A stretch of DNA of 64,000 bases from Hyphomicrobium sp. (GCA_019751875.1 JAIEMV010000001.1:399991-463990); one strand, 5' to 3'. Shown: positions 15,885-26,530, counted from the first letter of the stretch. The notes: a model not told the origin generated them from the sequence alone. Numbers and translations: made by a program.

Positions 15885-17750
15885 ATGCCGCTGATGACTC
15901 GCCTTTCGCTTATCGCAGGCCTGGTCGCCGGCGTGCTCGTTACCGCCGTCGTTCCGGTTCAAGCTGGCGGAACTCAGCCGCAGAAACGGCACGCAGTATC
16001 ACTGCTTGGTGAGCCGAAGCTTCCGCCCGATTTCAAGCACTTCGAGTGGGTGAACCCGGACGCTCCGAAAGGTGGCGCGCTCCGGCTATCTGCAATAGGC
16101 GGGTTCGACAGCCTCAATCCGTTCACCGTGAAGGGTCAGCCAGCGGCAGGTCTCGGCAATGTCTTCGATACTCTTTTGTTCAGTTCGCCGGATGAGCCGT
16201 CAGCCGAGTATGGGCTCCTTGCTGAATGGATCTCCTATCCGGATGATTTCTCCTCAGTCACGTTTGGATTGCGACCCGAGGCGAAGTTTCACGACGGCAG
16301 CCCGGTGACGCCAGACGACGTTGTCTTCAGTTTCACGGAGATGAAGAAAAGCGACCCTCGTGTCGGGTTCTATTACCAGAACGTTGTAAAGGCGGAGAAG
16401 ACCGGCGAGCGGGAAGTGACGTTCACGTTCGATAAGCCGGGCAACCGCGAGTTGCCGCTGATCGTCGGGCAGCTCAGCGTCGTGCCAAAGCATTTTTTTG
16501 AGGACATGAACGACAAGGGCGAAAAGCGCGATCTATCCAAGTCAACGCTTGAGCCGCCGATGGGTTCGGGACCTTATAAGGTCAAGTCCGTGGATGCCGG
16601 CCGGCGCATTGTTTACGAACGCGTGAAGGATTACTGGGCCAAGGACCTGCCTGTCACCAAGGGCCAGTACAATTTCGACGAGATCTCCTACATCTACTTC
16701 AAGGATCGCACGCCCGCGTTCGAAGCATTCAAATCCGGCATCGTCGACTTCTGGACGGAAACGTCGGCGGGTGCCTGGGCGACGCAGTACAATTTCGATG
16801 CCGCCACCAAAGGGCTCGTAAAAAAGGAAGCGCTGCCGCACAAGCGTGTCGCGTCGATGCAGGGATTTGCCTTTAACGTTCGCCGTAAGCCGTTCGATGA
16901 CCCTCGCGTGCGCAAAGCAATCGCGCTGGCGTTCAACTTCGAAGCGCTGAACAAATCTATTTTTTACGGACAGTATGTGCGCGCGCAAAGCTTCTTCGGG
17001 AATTCCGAACTCGCTGCGAGCGGTTTGCCTGAGGGGCGTGAACTGGAGTTTCTCAACGAGGTGAAGGCCGACGTGCCGGCTGAGGTTTTCACCACGCCTT
17101 GGAAGAGCCCGGCGCACGAGAAGGACACCGACTTCCGCGCGAACATGCTTGCTGCAACCAAGCTGCTTGACGAAGCTGGCTGGAAGGTTTCCGGCGGTCA
17201 GCGCAAGAACGCGGCAGGAGAACCGCTCAAGGTGGAGATTCTGCTCGTTCAGCCGGATTTTGAGCGGATCGTGCTGCCGTTCATTGAAAATATGAAGAAG
17301 CTCGGCATCGCTGCAAGCGTGCGGATCGTTGACAGTTCGCAGTATGAGCAGCGCGACAAGACGCGCGACTTTGACATGATCGTCGATAGTTTTGCGCAGT
17401 CTCATTCGCCTGGAAACGAGCAACGGGACTATTGGGGTTCGGCATCAGCGGATCGCGAAGGCAGCAGGAACACGATTGGCATCAAGAATGCTGCGGTGGA
17501 TAAGCTCGTCGACAATATCGTTTTTGCAAAAGACAGGACTGATCTCGTCGCCGCCACGCGCGCGCTCGACCGGACGCTGCTGTGGAACTTCTATGTGGTT
17601 CCGCAGTGGTATTATCCATTCGATCGGATCGCGACGTGGGACATTTACGGACGGGCGCAAACGCTCCCGTCGCAGAATCCGGTCTTTGCCAACGCGTGGT
17701 GGATCGACCCGGCGAAGGCTGATGCGGTGAAGGCCGCGCGTGGCCGGTGA
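15885..17750 (+). CDS. yejA: Peptide ABC transporter substrate-binding protein (YejA-like), first copy
   Basis: This periplasmic SBP family 5 protein has about 621 residues. A Sec signal peptide (TRLSLIAGLVAGVLVTAVV, then QAGG) is followed by the YejA-type start of mature sequence: HAVSLLGEPKLPPDFKHF, WVNPDAPKGG. Family 5 patterns include TFGLRPEAKFHDGSPVT and the VVFSF block. ATG 15885 follows GAGGAGG closely; ATG 15894 (MTRLSL) is an alternative with wider spacing. It heads the yejA-yejA-yejB-yejE-yejF operon. The importer likely takes up peptides, including antimicrobial or microcin-like ones in relatives. Confidence 0.9.
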   Translation: MPLMTRLSLIAGLVAGVLVTAVVPVQAGGTQPQKRHAVSLLGEPKLPPDFKHFEWVNPDAPKGGALRLSAIGGFDSLNPFTVKGQPAAGLGNVFDTLLFSSPDEPSAEYGLLAEWISYPDDFSSVTFGLRPEAKFHDGSPVTPDDVVFSFTEMKKSDPRVGFYYQNVVKAEKTGEREVTFTFDKPGNRELPLIVGQLSVVPKHFFEDMNDKGEKRDLSKSTLEPPMGSGPYKVKSVDAGRRIVYERVKDYWAKDLPVTKGQYNFDEISYIYFKDRTPAFEAFKSGIVDFWTETSAGAWATQYNFDAATKGLVKKEALPHKRVASMQGFAFNVRRKPFDDPRVRKAIALAFNFEALNKSIFYGQYVRAQSFFGNSELAASGLPEGRELEFLNEVKADVPAEVFTTPWKSPAHEKDTDFRANMLAATKLLDEAGWKVSGGQRKNAAGEPLKVEILLVQPDFERIVLPFIENMKKLGIAASVRIVDSSQYEQRDKTRDFDMIVDSFAQSHSPGNEQRDYWGSASADREGSRNTIGIKNAAVDKLVDNIVFAKDRTDLVAATRALDRTLLWNFYVVPQWYYPFDRIATWDIYGRAQTLPSQNPVFANAWWIDPAKADAVKAARGR

Positions 17751-19579
17751 GGATGGGTCCTTTCCTCAGAGCAGCGTGTCTTGGAGTGGCCGGTCTCCTG
17801 CTTGCAATGCCAGCTGCCGCGGAGGAGACGCATGGGCTATCGATTTTTGGTGATCTCAAATATCCGCCGGACTTCAAACATTTTGCGTACGTCAATCCCG
17901 ATGCGCCGAAGGGCGGCAAGGTCTCGCAGGTCGGGCCTGGTGGCACGCTGACGTTCGACAGCTTCAACAATTTCATTCTGAAGGGCGATAAGGCGCAGGG
18001 GCTCGAGCTTTTGTACGATACGCTCATGACCCGGGCCTTTGATGAGCCTGATGCCGTCTACGGGCTCGTTGCCAAATCGGCGGATGTCGCCGCGGATGGG
18101 ATGTCTGTCGTGTTCAGGCTGAGGCCGGAAGCGACATTCGCGGATGGCTCGCCCGTGACGGCCGATGACGTCGTGTTCTCTTTCGAAACGCTCAAAGCGA
18201 AGGGGCATCCGAGCTACCGGATCGTGCTGAGTGATGTGGAGAAGGCCGAGGCGATCGATCCGCAGACGGTCAAGTTTTCCTTCAAGGGCGAACTCGTCAA
18301 GCCGCTGCCGATCGAGGTGGCGCAGCTGCCGGTGTTGCCGAAGGCCTATTACGCGACGCGGAATTTCGAGGAGACGTCGCTCGAGAGGCCGATCGGATCG
18401 GGTCCGTATCGGATCGGGCAGTTCAGTCAGGGCCGGTATGTGTCCTACGAGCGGCGCGACGATTACTGGGCCAAGGATCTGCCGGTCAATCGCGGCAGGT
18501 TCAATTTCGACGAGGTCAGGTACGATTATTTCCGCGACCGTACCCTTGAACTCGAAGCGCTGTTCGCCAACACGATCGACTTCCGCGAGGAGTTCACATC
18601 CAAGGACTGGGCGACGGGTTACGATAAGCCAATGGTGGCGGATGGCCGCGTGCAAAAGCTGTCGCTGCCGGACGAGACGCCGTCGGGGGCACAAGGGTTC
18701 TTCCTGAACACGCGGCGGCCGCTGTTTCAAGATGTGCGCGTGCGGCAGGCTCTCGACCTGGCATTCGATTTCGAGTGGTCGAACCGAAACTTGTTCTTCG
18801 GGCTCTATCAGCGCACGGCGAGCTTCTTTGAGAACTCGGATATGAAGGCTGTCGGCAAGCCTTCCGCGGACGAGGTCGCCCTGCTGGAGCCTTTCAAGGA
18901 TCGGTTGCCGGCAGCGGTGTTTGGCGAGGTCTACGTGCCGCCGGTGACGGACGGTTCGGGGCTGCCGCGCGAGAACCTGCGCAAGGCGCAAGGATTGCTG
19001 AAAGAGGCCGGCTGGACGGTCGATCCGAAGGACCGGACGCTCAAGAATGCGCAGGGCAAGCCGTTCGAATTCGAGATCCTCCTCGATGCGGCTGCGTTCG
19101 AGAGGATCGCCGGACCGTATGTCAAAAATCTGAAGGCGATCGGAATCACGGCGAATATGCGCCGGGTCGATCCGGCACAGTTCGAACTGCGGATGAAGAC
19201 CTTCGATTTCGATATGACGATCGAGCGGTTCAGCCTGCGGTTGACGCCGGGAATCGAGCTCAAGAACTTCTGGGGCTCAGAGGCGGCCAAGACGGACGGC
19301 AGCTTCAATCTTGCCGGAATTTCCAATCCAGCAATCGACGCGCTGGCCGACCGGATCGTGAAGGCGCAGACGCGGGCTGAACTCGTTGTGGCCGCGCGGG
19401 CACTCGACCGGGTGCTGCGCTCGGGTCACTATTGGGTGCCGCACTGGTATAAAGCCTCGCATCATCTCGCGTTCTGGAACAAGTATGCATGGCCGGACGT
19501 GAAGCCGAAGTACGACCGTGGGGCCCTCGCCACATGGTGGTACGATCCGGCGAAAGCTGCGAAACTGACGGCTCATTGA
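17747..19579 (+). CDS. yejA: Peptide ABC transporter substrate-binding protein (YejA-like), second copy
   Basis: This 610-residue paralogue of the preceding gene has the same layout: signal peptide (LRAACLGVAGLLLAMPAAAEE), then LSIFGDLKYPPDFKHF and YVNPDAPKGGKV, and the family 5 block VFRLRPEATFADGSPVT. GTG 17747 overlaps the previous TGA; ATG 17753 is an alternative. Two tandem binding proteins feeding one permease/ATPase set suggest broadened ligand range. The copies are clearly diverged, so this is an old duplication and not a recent tandem copy. Confidence 0.9.
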   Translation: MRMGPFLRAACLGVAGLLLAMPAAAEETHGLSIFGDLKYPPDFKHFAYVNPDAPKGGKVSQVGPGGTLTFDSFNNFILKGDKAQGLELLYDTLMTRAFDEPDAVYGLVAKSADVAADGMSVVFRLRPEATFADGSPVTADDVVFSFETLKAKGHPSYRIVLSDVEKAEAIDPQTVKFSFKGELVKPLPIEVAQLPVLPKAYYATRNFEETSLERPIGSGPYRIGQFSQGRYVSYERRDDYWAKDLPVNRGRFNFDEVRYDYFRDRTLELEALFANTIDFREEFTSKDWATGYDKPMVADGRVQKLSLPDETPSGAQGFFLNTRRPLFQDVRVRQALDLAFDFEWSNRNLFFGLYQRTASFFENSDMKAVGKPSADEVALLEPFKDRLPAAVFGEVYVPPVTDGSGLPRENLRKAQGLLKEAGWTVDPKDRTLKNAQGKPFEFEILLDAAAFERIAGPYVKNLKAIGITANMRRVDPAQFELRMKTFDFDMTIERFSLRLTPGIELKNFWGSEAAKTDGSFNLAGISNPAIDALADRIVKAQTRAELVVAARALDRVLRSGHYWVPHWYKASHHLAFWNKYAWPDVKPKYDRGALATWWYDPAKAAKLTAH

Positions 19580-19598
19580 CAGGGACGCGCGAAACGCC

Positions 19599-20717
19599 AT
19601 GGGCGCTTATCTCCTGAAGCGAACGCTTTTGATATTCCCGACGCTGATCGGGATCATGCTCATCAGCTTCGTCATCATTCAGTTTGCGCCGGGCGGTCCC
19701 GTGGAGCGCGTGATCGCACAGCTGTCCGGCTCTGGGGTGGGCGCGACGGAGCGGTTCGGCGGCGGGGGTGGCGGAGAACTCGCGGGCGGCGCATCATCTC
19801 AGGTGGGGCAGGGCGGGGCCGACGCGGCCAACTCGAAGTACCGGGGCGCCCAAGGACTTGATCCAGAGTTCATCAAAAGTCTCGAGAAGCAGTTCGGCTT
19901 CGATAAGCCGGCGCACGAGCGGTTCTTTCTGATGATGAAAAACTACTTCACCTTCAACTTCGGTGAGAGTTACTTCCGCGACATCTCGGTGATCGAACTC
20001 ATCAAGGAAAAGCTGCCAGTCTCGGTTTCACTTGGGCTGTGGATGACGCTCGTCACCTATCTGGTGTCGATTCCCTTAGGGATACGCAAGGCGGTGCGTG
20101 ACGGCGAGCGGTTCGATACGTGGACGAGCACGGTTCTGGTCGTCGGCTACGCGGTGCCGGGGTTTCTCGTGGCGGTGCTCCTGCTTGTGGTGTTTGCCGG
20201 GTCGTCATTCTTCCAGTGGTTCCCATCGCGGGGGCTGGTATCGGACAACTTCGATCAGTTGTCGACGTTCGGGAAGGTCGTCGATTACTTCTGGCATCTG
20301 GCGCTGCCGCTGACAGCGCTAGCGCTCGGCACGTTTACGACGATCACCTTTCTGACCAAGAACTCGTTCATCGACGAGATCCGTAAGCAGTATGTGGTGA
20401 CGGCGCGAGCGAAGGGGCTCACCGAGCGTGAAGTTCTCTACGGGCACGTCTTCCGCAACGCGATGCTGCTCATCATCGCCGGGTTTCCATCGGCGTTCAT
20501 TGGCGCGTTCTTTTCAGGGTCGCTTTTGATCGAGACGATCTTTTCGCTCGATGGACTGGGTCTACTCGGGTTCGAGTCGGTGATGAATCGCGACTATGCG
20601 GTCGTGTTCGCGACGCTCTACATCTTTTCGCTCGTCGGGCTGGTCGCAAACCTGCTTTCGGACTTCATTTACACGCTCGTTGATCCACGCATCGACTTCG
20701 AAAGCCGGGAGGTCTGA
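19599..20717 (+). CDS. yejB: Peptide ABC transporter permease YejB
   Basis: This 372-residue inner-membrane permease of the DppB/OppB class has a first transmembrane helix at about 9-29 (IFPTLIGIMLISFVIIQFAPG), a Gly-rich periplasmic loop at about 45-80 typical of YejB, and five further helices from about 140 on. The EAA-loop appears as VTARAKGLTEREVLYGHVFRN with LIIAGFPSAF after it. It starts 20 bases after the second yejA and is followed 3 bases later by yejE. Confidence 0.92.
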   Translation: MGAYLLKRTLLIFPTLIGIMLISFVIIQFAPGGPVERVIAQLSGSGVGATERFGGGGGGELAGGASSQVGQGGADAANSKYRGAQGLDPEFIKSLEKQFGFDKPAHERFFLMMKNYFTFNFGESYFRDISVIELIKEKLPVSVSLGLWMTLVTYLVSIPLGIRKAVRDGERFDTWTSTVLVVGYAVPGFLVAVLLLVVFAGSSFFQWFPSRGLVSDNFDQLSTFGKVVDYFWHLALPLTALALGTFTTITFLTKNSFIDEIRKQYVVTARAKGLTEREVLYGHVFRNAMLLIIAGFPSAFIGAFFSGSLLIETIFSLDGLGLLGFESVMNRDYAVVFATLYIFSLVGLVANLLSDFIYTLVDPRIDFESREV

Positions 20718-20720
20718 GGC

Positions 20721-21947
20721 ATGACAGCCGTCACGGCCGCGAGCTCCAAGACCACCGAACCGTCGCTGGCTCGCCGATTGCAGTTCTGGCGCGGCGTCGA
20801 GCTGTCGCCGATCAACAGACGCCGGTGGGATAATTTCAAAGCAAACCGCCGCGGGTATTGGAGCCTGTGGATCTTCGGAGTCCTGTTCTTCCTGTCGCTG
20901 TTCGCCGAGTTCATCGCCAACGACCGCCCCATCATCATGAGCTACAAGGGCGAGATCTTGATGCCGGTGTTCGTGGACTATCCGGAAGAAAAGTTCGGCG
21001 GGTTTCTTGCAGTCACGGATTACCGCGATCCCGTGATCCTCAGGGAGATCGAGGACAACGGCTGGGCGATCTGGCCGCCTATCGCGTTTTCCTACGACAC
21101 GATCAATAAGGATTACCCGACGCGGGCGCGCGCGGATGGCTCGTGCACGGAGAACAAGGACGGGGTGGAAGTGGCGAGCGGCATTGGTTTTCCGGCGCCG
21201 CCGCAATGGGCGTCTAACGTGAAGCTATGTGACGCCGATCCAGAGCTGCTGGCTCGCTATCACTCTATCGGCAACATGAATTGGCTCGGGCTTGACGATC
21301 AGGGCCGGGACGTGCTGGCTCGGATCATTTATGGGTTCCGCGTCTCGGTCGTATTCGGGCTTCTGCTGACCATTCTCTCGTCGATCATCGGCGTGGCTGC
21401 TGGCGCGGTGCAGGGATATTTCGGCGGACGAGTGGACCTCGTGTTTCAGAGGTTTCTGGAGATCTGGTCTTCGATCCCCGAGCTCTACGTGTTGCTCATT
21501 ATCTCCTCAGTCCTCATTCCTGGGTTTTGGACGCTTCTGATCGTGCTGCTGGCATTTCAGTGGACGGGGCTCGTGGGCATTGTGCGGGCCGAGTTTCTTC
21601 GCGGACGCAACTTCGAATACATCCGCGCGGCGCGAGCGCTTGGGCTCTCCGACACGACGATCATGTGGAAGCATCTGCTGCCGAATGCGATGGTCGCGAC
21701 TTTGACGTTCCTGCCGTTCAAGCTATCGGGTTCCGTTGCGCTGTTAACGGCGCTCGACTTTCTCGGGCTCGGCTTGCCGCCGGGGTCGCCTTCGCTGGGG
21801 GAACTGCTGTTGCAGGGCAAGAAGTATCTCGATGCACCTTGGCTCGGGCTATCCGGCTTCATCCTGATCGCAACTCTGCTGTCGCTGTTGATCTTCATCG
21901 GCGAGGGGGTGCGTGACGCGCTCGATCCCAAGAAGACCTTCCGCTGA
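20721..21947 (+). CDS. yejE: Peptide ABC transporter permease YejE
   Basis: This 408-residue permease of the DppC/OppC class has an N-terminal OppC_N segment (SPINRRRWDNFKANRRGYWS, then a transmembrane helix at about 50-70), a long periplasmic insert (about 75-185) with YPEEKFGGF characteristic of YejE, and the transport domain with GLDDQGRDVLARIIYGFRVS and the EAA loop IRAARALGLSDTTIMWKHLL. It pairs with YejB in the membrane. Confidence 0.92.
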   Translation: MTAVTAASSKTTEPSLARRLQFWRGVELSPINRRRWDNFKANRRGYWSLWIFGVLFFLSLFAEFIANDRPIIMSYKGEILMPVFVDYPEEKFGGFLAVTDYRDPVILREIEDNGWAIWPPIAFSYDTINKDYPTRARADGSCTENKDGVEVASGIGFPAPPQWASNVKLCDADPELLARYHSIGNMNWLGLDDQGRDVLARIIYGFRVSVVFGLLLTILSSIIGVAAGAVQGYFGGRVDLVFQRFLEIWSSIPELYVLLIISSVLIPGFWTLLIVLLAFQWTGLVGIVRAEFLRGRNFEYIRAARALGLSDTTIMWKHLLPNAMVATLTFLPFKLSGSVALLTALDFLGLGLPPGSPSLGELLLQGKKYLDAPWLGLSGFILIATLLSLLIFIGEGVRDALDPKKTFR

Positions 21948-21955
21948 GGAGCGTA

Positions 21956-23638
21956 TTGATGACCAAAGCGGAAGCGACAACACTATCGAAGAAAGTCGGA
22001 GTGAGCGGCGGGCGCGAGACGCTCATCGACGTGCGCGGTCTGAAGGTGGCATTCCGGTCGGGGCAGACTGAAACTCTCGCGGTCAAGGGCATCGACTTTC
22101 ATGTCGGCAAGGGCGAGACGGTCGCTCTCGTCGGCGAGTCCGGCTCGGGCAAGAGTGTATCGGCGCTGTCGATCATGAAGCTGTTGCCGTATCCCGCGGC
22201 GTCGCATCCGGGGGGCGAAATCCTGTTTGAGGGGCAGGATCTGATCAAGGCGACGGAGCGCGAGATGCAGGCGGTGAGGGGCAACCGCATCTCGATCATC
22301 TTTCAGGAGCCGATGACCTCTCTCAATCCGCTTCACACCATCGAGAAGCAGGTGGGTGAGGTTCTAAAGGTGCATCGCGGGCTGGATGATGGAGCGGTTC
22401 GCTCGCGTGTTGTCGAACTCCTGAGAAAGGTCGGGATTCGCGATCCGGAATCGCGGCTCGCGGATTATCCACATCAGCTGTCGGGCGGGCAGCGGCAGCG
22501 AGTGATGATCGCGATGGCGCTTGCAAATGAACCGGATCTGCTCATCGCGGACGAGCCGACCACGGCGCTCGACGTGACGATCCAGGCGCAGATTCTTGAA
22601 CTGCTTGCCGACCTGAAAAAAGAGTTCGGGCTGTCGATGCTACTCATCACGCATGATCTGGGGATCGTGCGGCGGATGGCGGATCGCGTGTACGTGATGC
22701 GCTATGGGGAGATCGTTGAGGACGGCGATGCCGAAGCGATCTTCGCCGCACCTCAGAACCCCTACACGAAGCATCTGATCGAAAGCGAGCCGAAGGGACA
22801 GGCAGCGCCAGGGGCTCCGGACGCGCCAGTGATCGTCGAGACAGACAATTTGAAGGTTTGGTTTCCGATCAAGCGCGGGTTCTTGCGCAGGACGGTCGAC
22901 CACATCAAAGCAGTCGACGGTGTGTCGCTGAAGCTGCGAGAAGGCGGCACGCTGGGCGTTGTCGGAGAATCCGGGTCGGGCAAGACAACGCTTGGTCTGG
23001 CGCTCTTGCGGCTCATTTCATCGGAAGGGCCGATTGTCTATTCAGGCCGGCGCATCGACGGGCTCAATTCGAAAGACATGCGGCCGTTGCGCAAAGAAAT
23101 GCAGATTGTCTTCCAGGACCCCTATGGGTCATTGTCGCCGCGCCTTTCCGTGTCGCAGATCATTGAGGAAGGGCTGCAAATTCTCAGCCCGGAATTGACA
23201 TACGACCAGAGGCGGGAGCGGGTCCGCCATTCGCTTCAGGAGGTCGGCCTCGATCCAGACTCGCTCGATCGCTATCCGCACGAGTTTTCCGGCGGGCAGC
23301 GGCAGCGTATTGCGATTGCGCGCGCGACGGTGCTGGAGCCGAAGTTCATCATGCTCGATGAGCCGACCAGCGCGCTGGATCAGAGTGTGCAGGCTCAGAT
23401 CGTCGATCTGTTGCGCGACCTCCAGAAGAAGCGCGGGCTGGGCTATCTTTTCATCAGCCACGATTTGAAGGTGGTGCGGGCGCTCTGCAACGACGTGATC
23501 GTGATGCGAAATGGTAAAGTGGTGGAGACCGGGACAGCGGAAGAGATTTTCGCGGCGCCGAGGGAGGACTACACCAAGGCCTTGCTGGCCGCCGCATTCG
23601 ACCTGAAGGTCGTGAACCGAGGTGCGACGGCTGTCTGA
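21956..23638 (+). CDS. yejF: Peptide ABC transporter ATP-binding protein YejF (two ABC domains)
   Basis: This 560-residue ATPase carries two complete ABC modules, so it serves as both ATP subunits. Walker A GESGSGKS occurs in each half (about 62 and 342), signatures are [12 protein letters not shown] and [12 protein letters not shown], and Walker B segments are [11 protein letters not shown] and [11 protein letters not shown]. Each half has the oligopeptide-family C-terminal tail ([15 protein letters not shown]). It starts 8 bases after yejE and ends the operon. Confidence 0.93.
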   Translation: MMTKAEATTLSKKVGVSGGRETLIDVRGLKVAFRSGQTETLAVKGIDFHVGKGETVALVGESGSGKSVSALSIMKLLPYPAASHPGGEILFEGQDLIKATEREMQAVRGNRISIIFQEPMTSLNPLHTIEKQVGEVLKVHRGLDDGAVRSRVVELLRKVGIRDPESRLADYPHQLSGGQRQRVMIAMALANEPDLLIADEPTTALDVTIQAQILELLADLKKEFGLSMLLITHDLGIVRRMADRVYVMRYGEIVEDGDAEAIFAAPQNPYTKHLIESEPKGQAAPGAPDAPVIVETDNLKVWFPIKRGFLRRTVDHIKAVDGVSLKLREGGTLGVVGESGSGKTTLGLALLRLISSEGPIVYSGRRIDGLNSKDMRPLRKEMQIVFQDPYGSLSPRLSVSQIIEEGLQILSPELTYDQRRERVRHSLQEVGLDPDSLDRYPHEFSGGQRQRIAIARATVLEPKFIMLDEPTSALDQSVQAQIVDLLRDLQKKRGLGYLFISHDLKVVRALCNDVIVMRNGKVVETGTAEEIFAAPREDYTKALLAAAFDLKVVNRGATAV

Positions 23639-23772
23639 TGCAGCCGCAACCGGAAGGGCCATTCTAACCTCCATTGCCGCCTTTGCTTGACCTTAAGGTC
23701 CAGCGCGGCAATGTGCGGGGCGGCGCGCGGTGCGCTCGACACGAACTCTATTTCCATCGGTTCCAAAGCGGC

Positions 23773-25374
23773 ATGGCCGGAGCTCTTCTCAACACGCTGC
23801 GTCTCGCCAAGGCTGGCGTCGTGCTCGCGAGCCACAGCGTGCGCTTTGTGCCCAAGGATGGGCCGGAGCCGCTGCCGTTCAAGCTGGCGCGGATTGCGAC
23901 GCTGCCTGTCCGGATCGCTGCGGCGCCTTTCCAGTGGGGCAAACCGCGCGACAAGCGGATATCGGCGGCGCTCGGGGCTCTCGGACCGTCGTACATCAAG
24001 CTAGGGCAGTTCCTCGCGACGCGCGGCGACATCATCGGGCCAGAGCTGCAGGGCGAGCTGTCGCATTTACAGGATCGGATGCCTCCGTTCGGCATGGACG
24101 AAGCGCGGCGCGCGATCGAGGCGTCACTTGGCGGTAAGCTCGAGGATCATTTCGTCGAGTTCGGACCTCCTGTAGCGGCGGCTTCCATTGCGCAGGTCCA
24201 CAAAGCCGTCGTGGTGGATGGCGATGAGCGGCGGACCGTGGCCGTGAAGATTCTACGGCCCGGAATCGAGAAACGGTTCCAGCGCGATCTCGATAGCTAT
24301 TTCTTTGCGGCGCGATTGGTTGAGCGGTGGCATGAGCCGTCGCGGCGGTTGCGGCCGGTGGCAGTCGTGGAAAATCTCGCACGCACCACCGAACTCGAGA
24401 TGGATCTGCGTCTCGAGGCGGCTGCCATGTCGGAGATGGCGGAGAACCTCAATGCTGACGAAGGCTTTCGCGTTCCGCGGGTCGATTGGCGGCGGACATC
24501 GAAGCGCGTGCTCGTCACGGAGTGGATCGACGGCATTCCGATCGGCGATAAGGCGGGGCTGAAGGCGGCCGGGTTCGATATCGATACGCTCGGAATGACG
24601 GTGATCCGGTCCTTCTTGAAGCATGCCATGCGCGATGGCTTTTTCCATGCCGACATGCACCAGGGGAACCTGTTCGTCGATAAGGCGGGCACGATCGTTG
24701 CGGTCGATTTCGGCATCATGGGGCGGCTCGGCATGCGCGAGCGCCGGTTCCTGGCGGAAATACTGCACGGGCTGATCACGCGCGATTATCGTCGGGCGGC
24801 GGAGGTTCATTTCTGGGCGGGATATGTGCCGCCGCATCATCCGGTTGAAGTTTTTGCGCAGGCGCTGCGGGCAATCGGAGAGCCGATCCACGGCAAGACG
24901 GCATCCGAAATTTCGATGGCAGATCTGCTTGGGCAGCTTTTTGCCTACACCGACGTGTTCGATATGCAGACGCGCCCTGAACTGATCTTGCTGCAAAAGA
25001 GTATGGTGATTGTGGAAGGCGTGGCGCGTGGGCTCAATCCGTCGCTCAACATGTGGGTTGCGGCAGAGCCGATCGCAAAGGAATGGATCGAGCAGAACTT
25101 GAGCGTGATGGGTCGTCTGCGGGATGCCGGTGACGGCGCGACGATGCTTGCCAAGCTCGCTTCAGACTTGCCAGTGGTGCTTTCGAGTGCCGAACGCGCG
25201 TTCGGCGCGCTCGGCGCGATGGCGGAGAACGGCGTGCGGCTCGACGATGGCACCATCGAGCAGCTGGCTGAAAAGCAAAGCCGTCAAGGGCGCTGGCGTA
25301 CAGCTGCTCTCTGGGTGGCTGCCGTTGCCCTGGCAGTTCTGGCCCTCGGGCAAATGGGCGTGATCACGCCCTAG
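23773..25374 (+). CDS. ubiB: UbiB/ABC1-family atypical kinase
   Basis: This protein of about 533 residues from the UbiB (ABC1/ADCK) family supports ubiquinone synthesis or lipid handling at the inner membrane. The KxGQ motif is YIKLGQFLATRGD, followed by the family signature ELQGELSHLQDRMPP, an Ala-rich nucleotide loop AAASIAQVHKA, the catalytic-lysine strand VAVKIL, HADMHQGNLFV and VAVDFG (metal-binding Asp). The C-terminus ends in a hydrophobic helix (TAALWVAAVALAVLALG). ATG 23773 gives an N-terminus in line with the family, but no strong ribosome-binding site is seen and the frame is open further upstream (from 23674). Confidence 0.87.
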   Translation: MAGALLNTLRLAKAGVVLASHSVRFVPKDGPEPLPFKLARIATLPVRIAAAPFQWGKPRDKRISAALGALGPSYIKLGQFLATRGDIIGPELQGELSHLQDRMPPFGMDEARRAIEASLGGKLEDHFVEFGPPVAAASIAQVHKAVVVDGDERRTVAVKILRPGIEKRFQRDLDSYFFAARLVERWHEPSRRLRPVAVVENLARTTELEMDLRLEAAAMSEMAENLNADEGFRVPRVDWRRTSKRVLVTEWIDGIPIGDKAGLKAAGFDIDTLGMTVIRSFLKHAMRDGFFHADMHQGNLFVDKAGTIVAVDFGIMGRLGMRERRFLAEILHGLITRDYRRAAEVHFWAGYVPPHHPVEVFAQALRAIGEPIHGKTASEISMADLLGQLFAYTDVFDMQTRPELILLQKSMVIVEGVARGLNPSLNMWVAAEPIAKEWIEQNLSVMGRLRDAGDGATMLAKLASDLPVVLSSAERAFGALGAMAENGVRLDDGTIEQLAEKQSRQGRWRTAALWVAAVALAVLALGQMGVITP

Positions 25375-25389
25375 CTGCCCGAGGCAATG

Positions 25390-26307
25390 TCAGTCCTTGC
25401 AGGGGAAGTTCACGGTCGCGTAAGGCACTTTCAGGCGGCAATTGCCATTGCCGGTCTTTTTCAACCCAAAGCCGGTCTCGCGCTCGATCTGCGCGAGCTT
25501 CTTGGCGACCTGTCCCATGTCGAGCTTGGTGCCGGGCTCGGTCTCGTCGTCGCGCGGGGCTGCAACGGAGGGTGCATCCTGCTCGTTCTCGACGCCGGGA
25601 AGTGCATGCACTTGCGGTACCGGCTTTGACTCGGGTTCCGAAGCTGCGACGCTCGGGGCTTCTGCTTCAGGTTCGGCGCGGGCCATCTCAACCGGCTTAG
25701 CTGCGGGAGTTGCTTCATCCGGCTTCGCGGCGGGCCGCTCTGCTGGCTTGGGCGTCGGCGGCACAATCGCTGGTTCCGGCTTGGCGACGGCCACGGCTTT
25801 GGCGGCGGGCTTGGTTTCCGGCTTTGCCTTTGTTTCCGTCTTCGGCTTCGCTGCCGGCTTTGCAGCCGGTTCGGCTTTGGCGATCGTTTCCTGCGCTCCG
25901 CATCGTACGAGGTTTGCCGGCGCGCGCTTCCAAATCATGGTTTTTGAGAAGAGCTTGGTGCCGGCATAGCCTGTGACCTGAAGCGTGCCGTTCGAGAGCG
26001 GCTTCAGTTCAACATCGTACTTTTTCTTTTTCTCGGGGCTGTAGATCCAGCCGTTGTCCCACGTGTTGCCGTCGACCTTCGCGGCATTGCCGATGATCTG
26101 ACGGCCGCAGCCCTTCGTGTCGGTCGTGTCTTTCACCCACACGACATGGCCGCAGAGAGATGCGCCGCATGGCTTGATTTCGATGGCACCGCGCCCGGTA
26201 TCGTTGATCCAGACGCCTGTGGGGTCAGCTGCTTGGGCCGTGGCCAATGGCAGGACCGTGAAACCAGTCAGGGCGAGCATCAATGTTGCTGTTCGATGCG
26301 CAGGCAT
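25390..26307 (-). CDS. DUF2147 family exported protein
   Basis: This 305-residue protein has a signal peptide (HRTATLMLALTGFTVLPLA ... AQA) and a DUF2147 domain (about 28-140: DPTGVWINDTGRGAIEIKPC, GRQIIGNAAKVDGNTWDNGW, IYSPEKKKKYDVELKPL). A long Ala/Pro/Lys/Glu-rich disordered region and a short C-terminal conserved piece (QIERETGFGLKKTGNGNC) follow. The DUF2147 beta-barrel is predicted periplasmic and of unknown role. ATG 26307 is preferred because GTGAGG lies 7 bases upstream. It ends 15 bases from the UbiB-like gene, tail to tail. Confidence 0.85.
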   Translation of the reverse strand: MPAHRTATLMLALTGFTVLPLATAQAADPTGVWINDTGRGAIEIKPCGASLCGHVVWVKDTTDTKGCGRQIIGNAAKVDGNTWDNGWIYSPEKKKKYDVELKPLSNGTLQVTGYAGTKLFSKTMIWKRAPANLVRCGAQETIAKAEPAAKPAAKPKTETKAKPETKPAAKAVAVAKPEPAIVPPTPKPAERPAAKPDEATPAAKPVEMARAEPEAEAPSVAASEPESKPVPQVHALPGVENEQDAPSVAAPRDDETEPGTKLDMGQVAKKLAQIERETGFGLKKTGNGNCRLKVPYATVNFPCKD

Positions 26308-26530
26308 GGCAAACCTCACTTTCGAGAAATCGCTGCCTGCACCAAACGCAAGGCGCGCGTATTTCACGTCGGCCCCCACCCGTTCGTGAATTTATGCTGA
26401 TTAAACGTGCCCGGGAACCCGCGCTGTTCCCATAGTTACAGACGCAAAATGGTTAATTCCTGATTAGGCAGGTCCCAATCCGGTTCTGCAACGCATCATT
26501 AAAACTCCGAAAGTGGGCGCAAAAAAGAAA

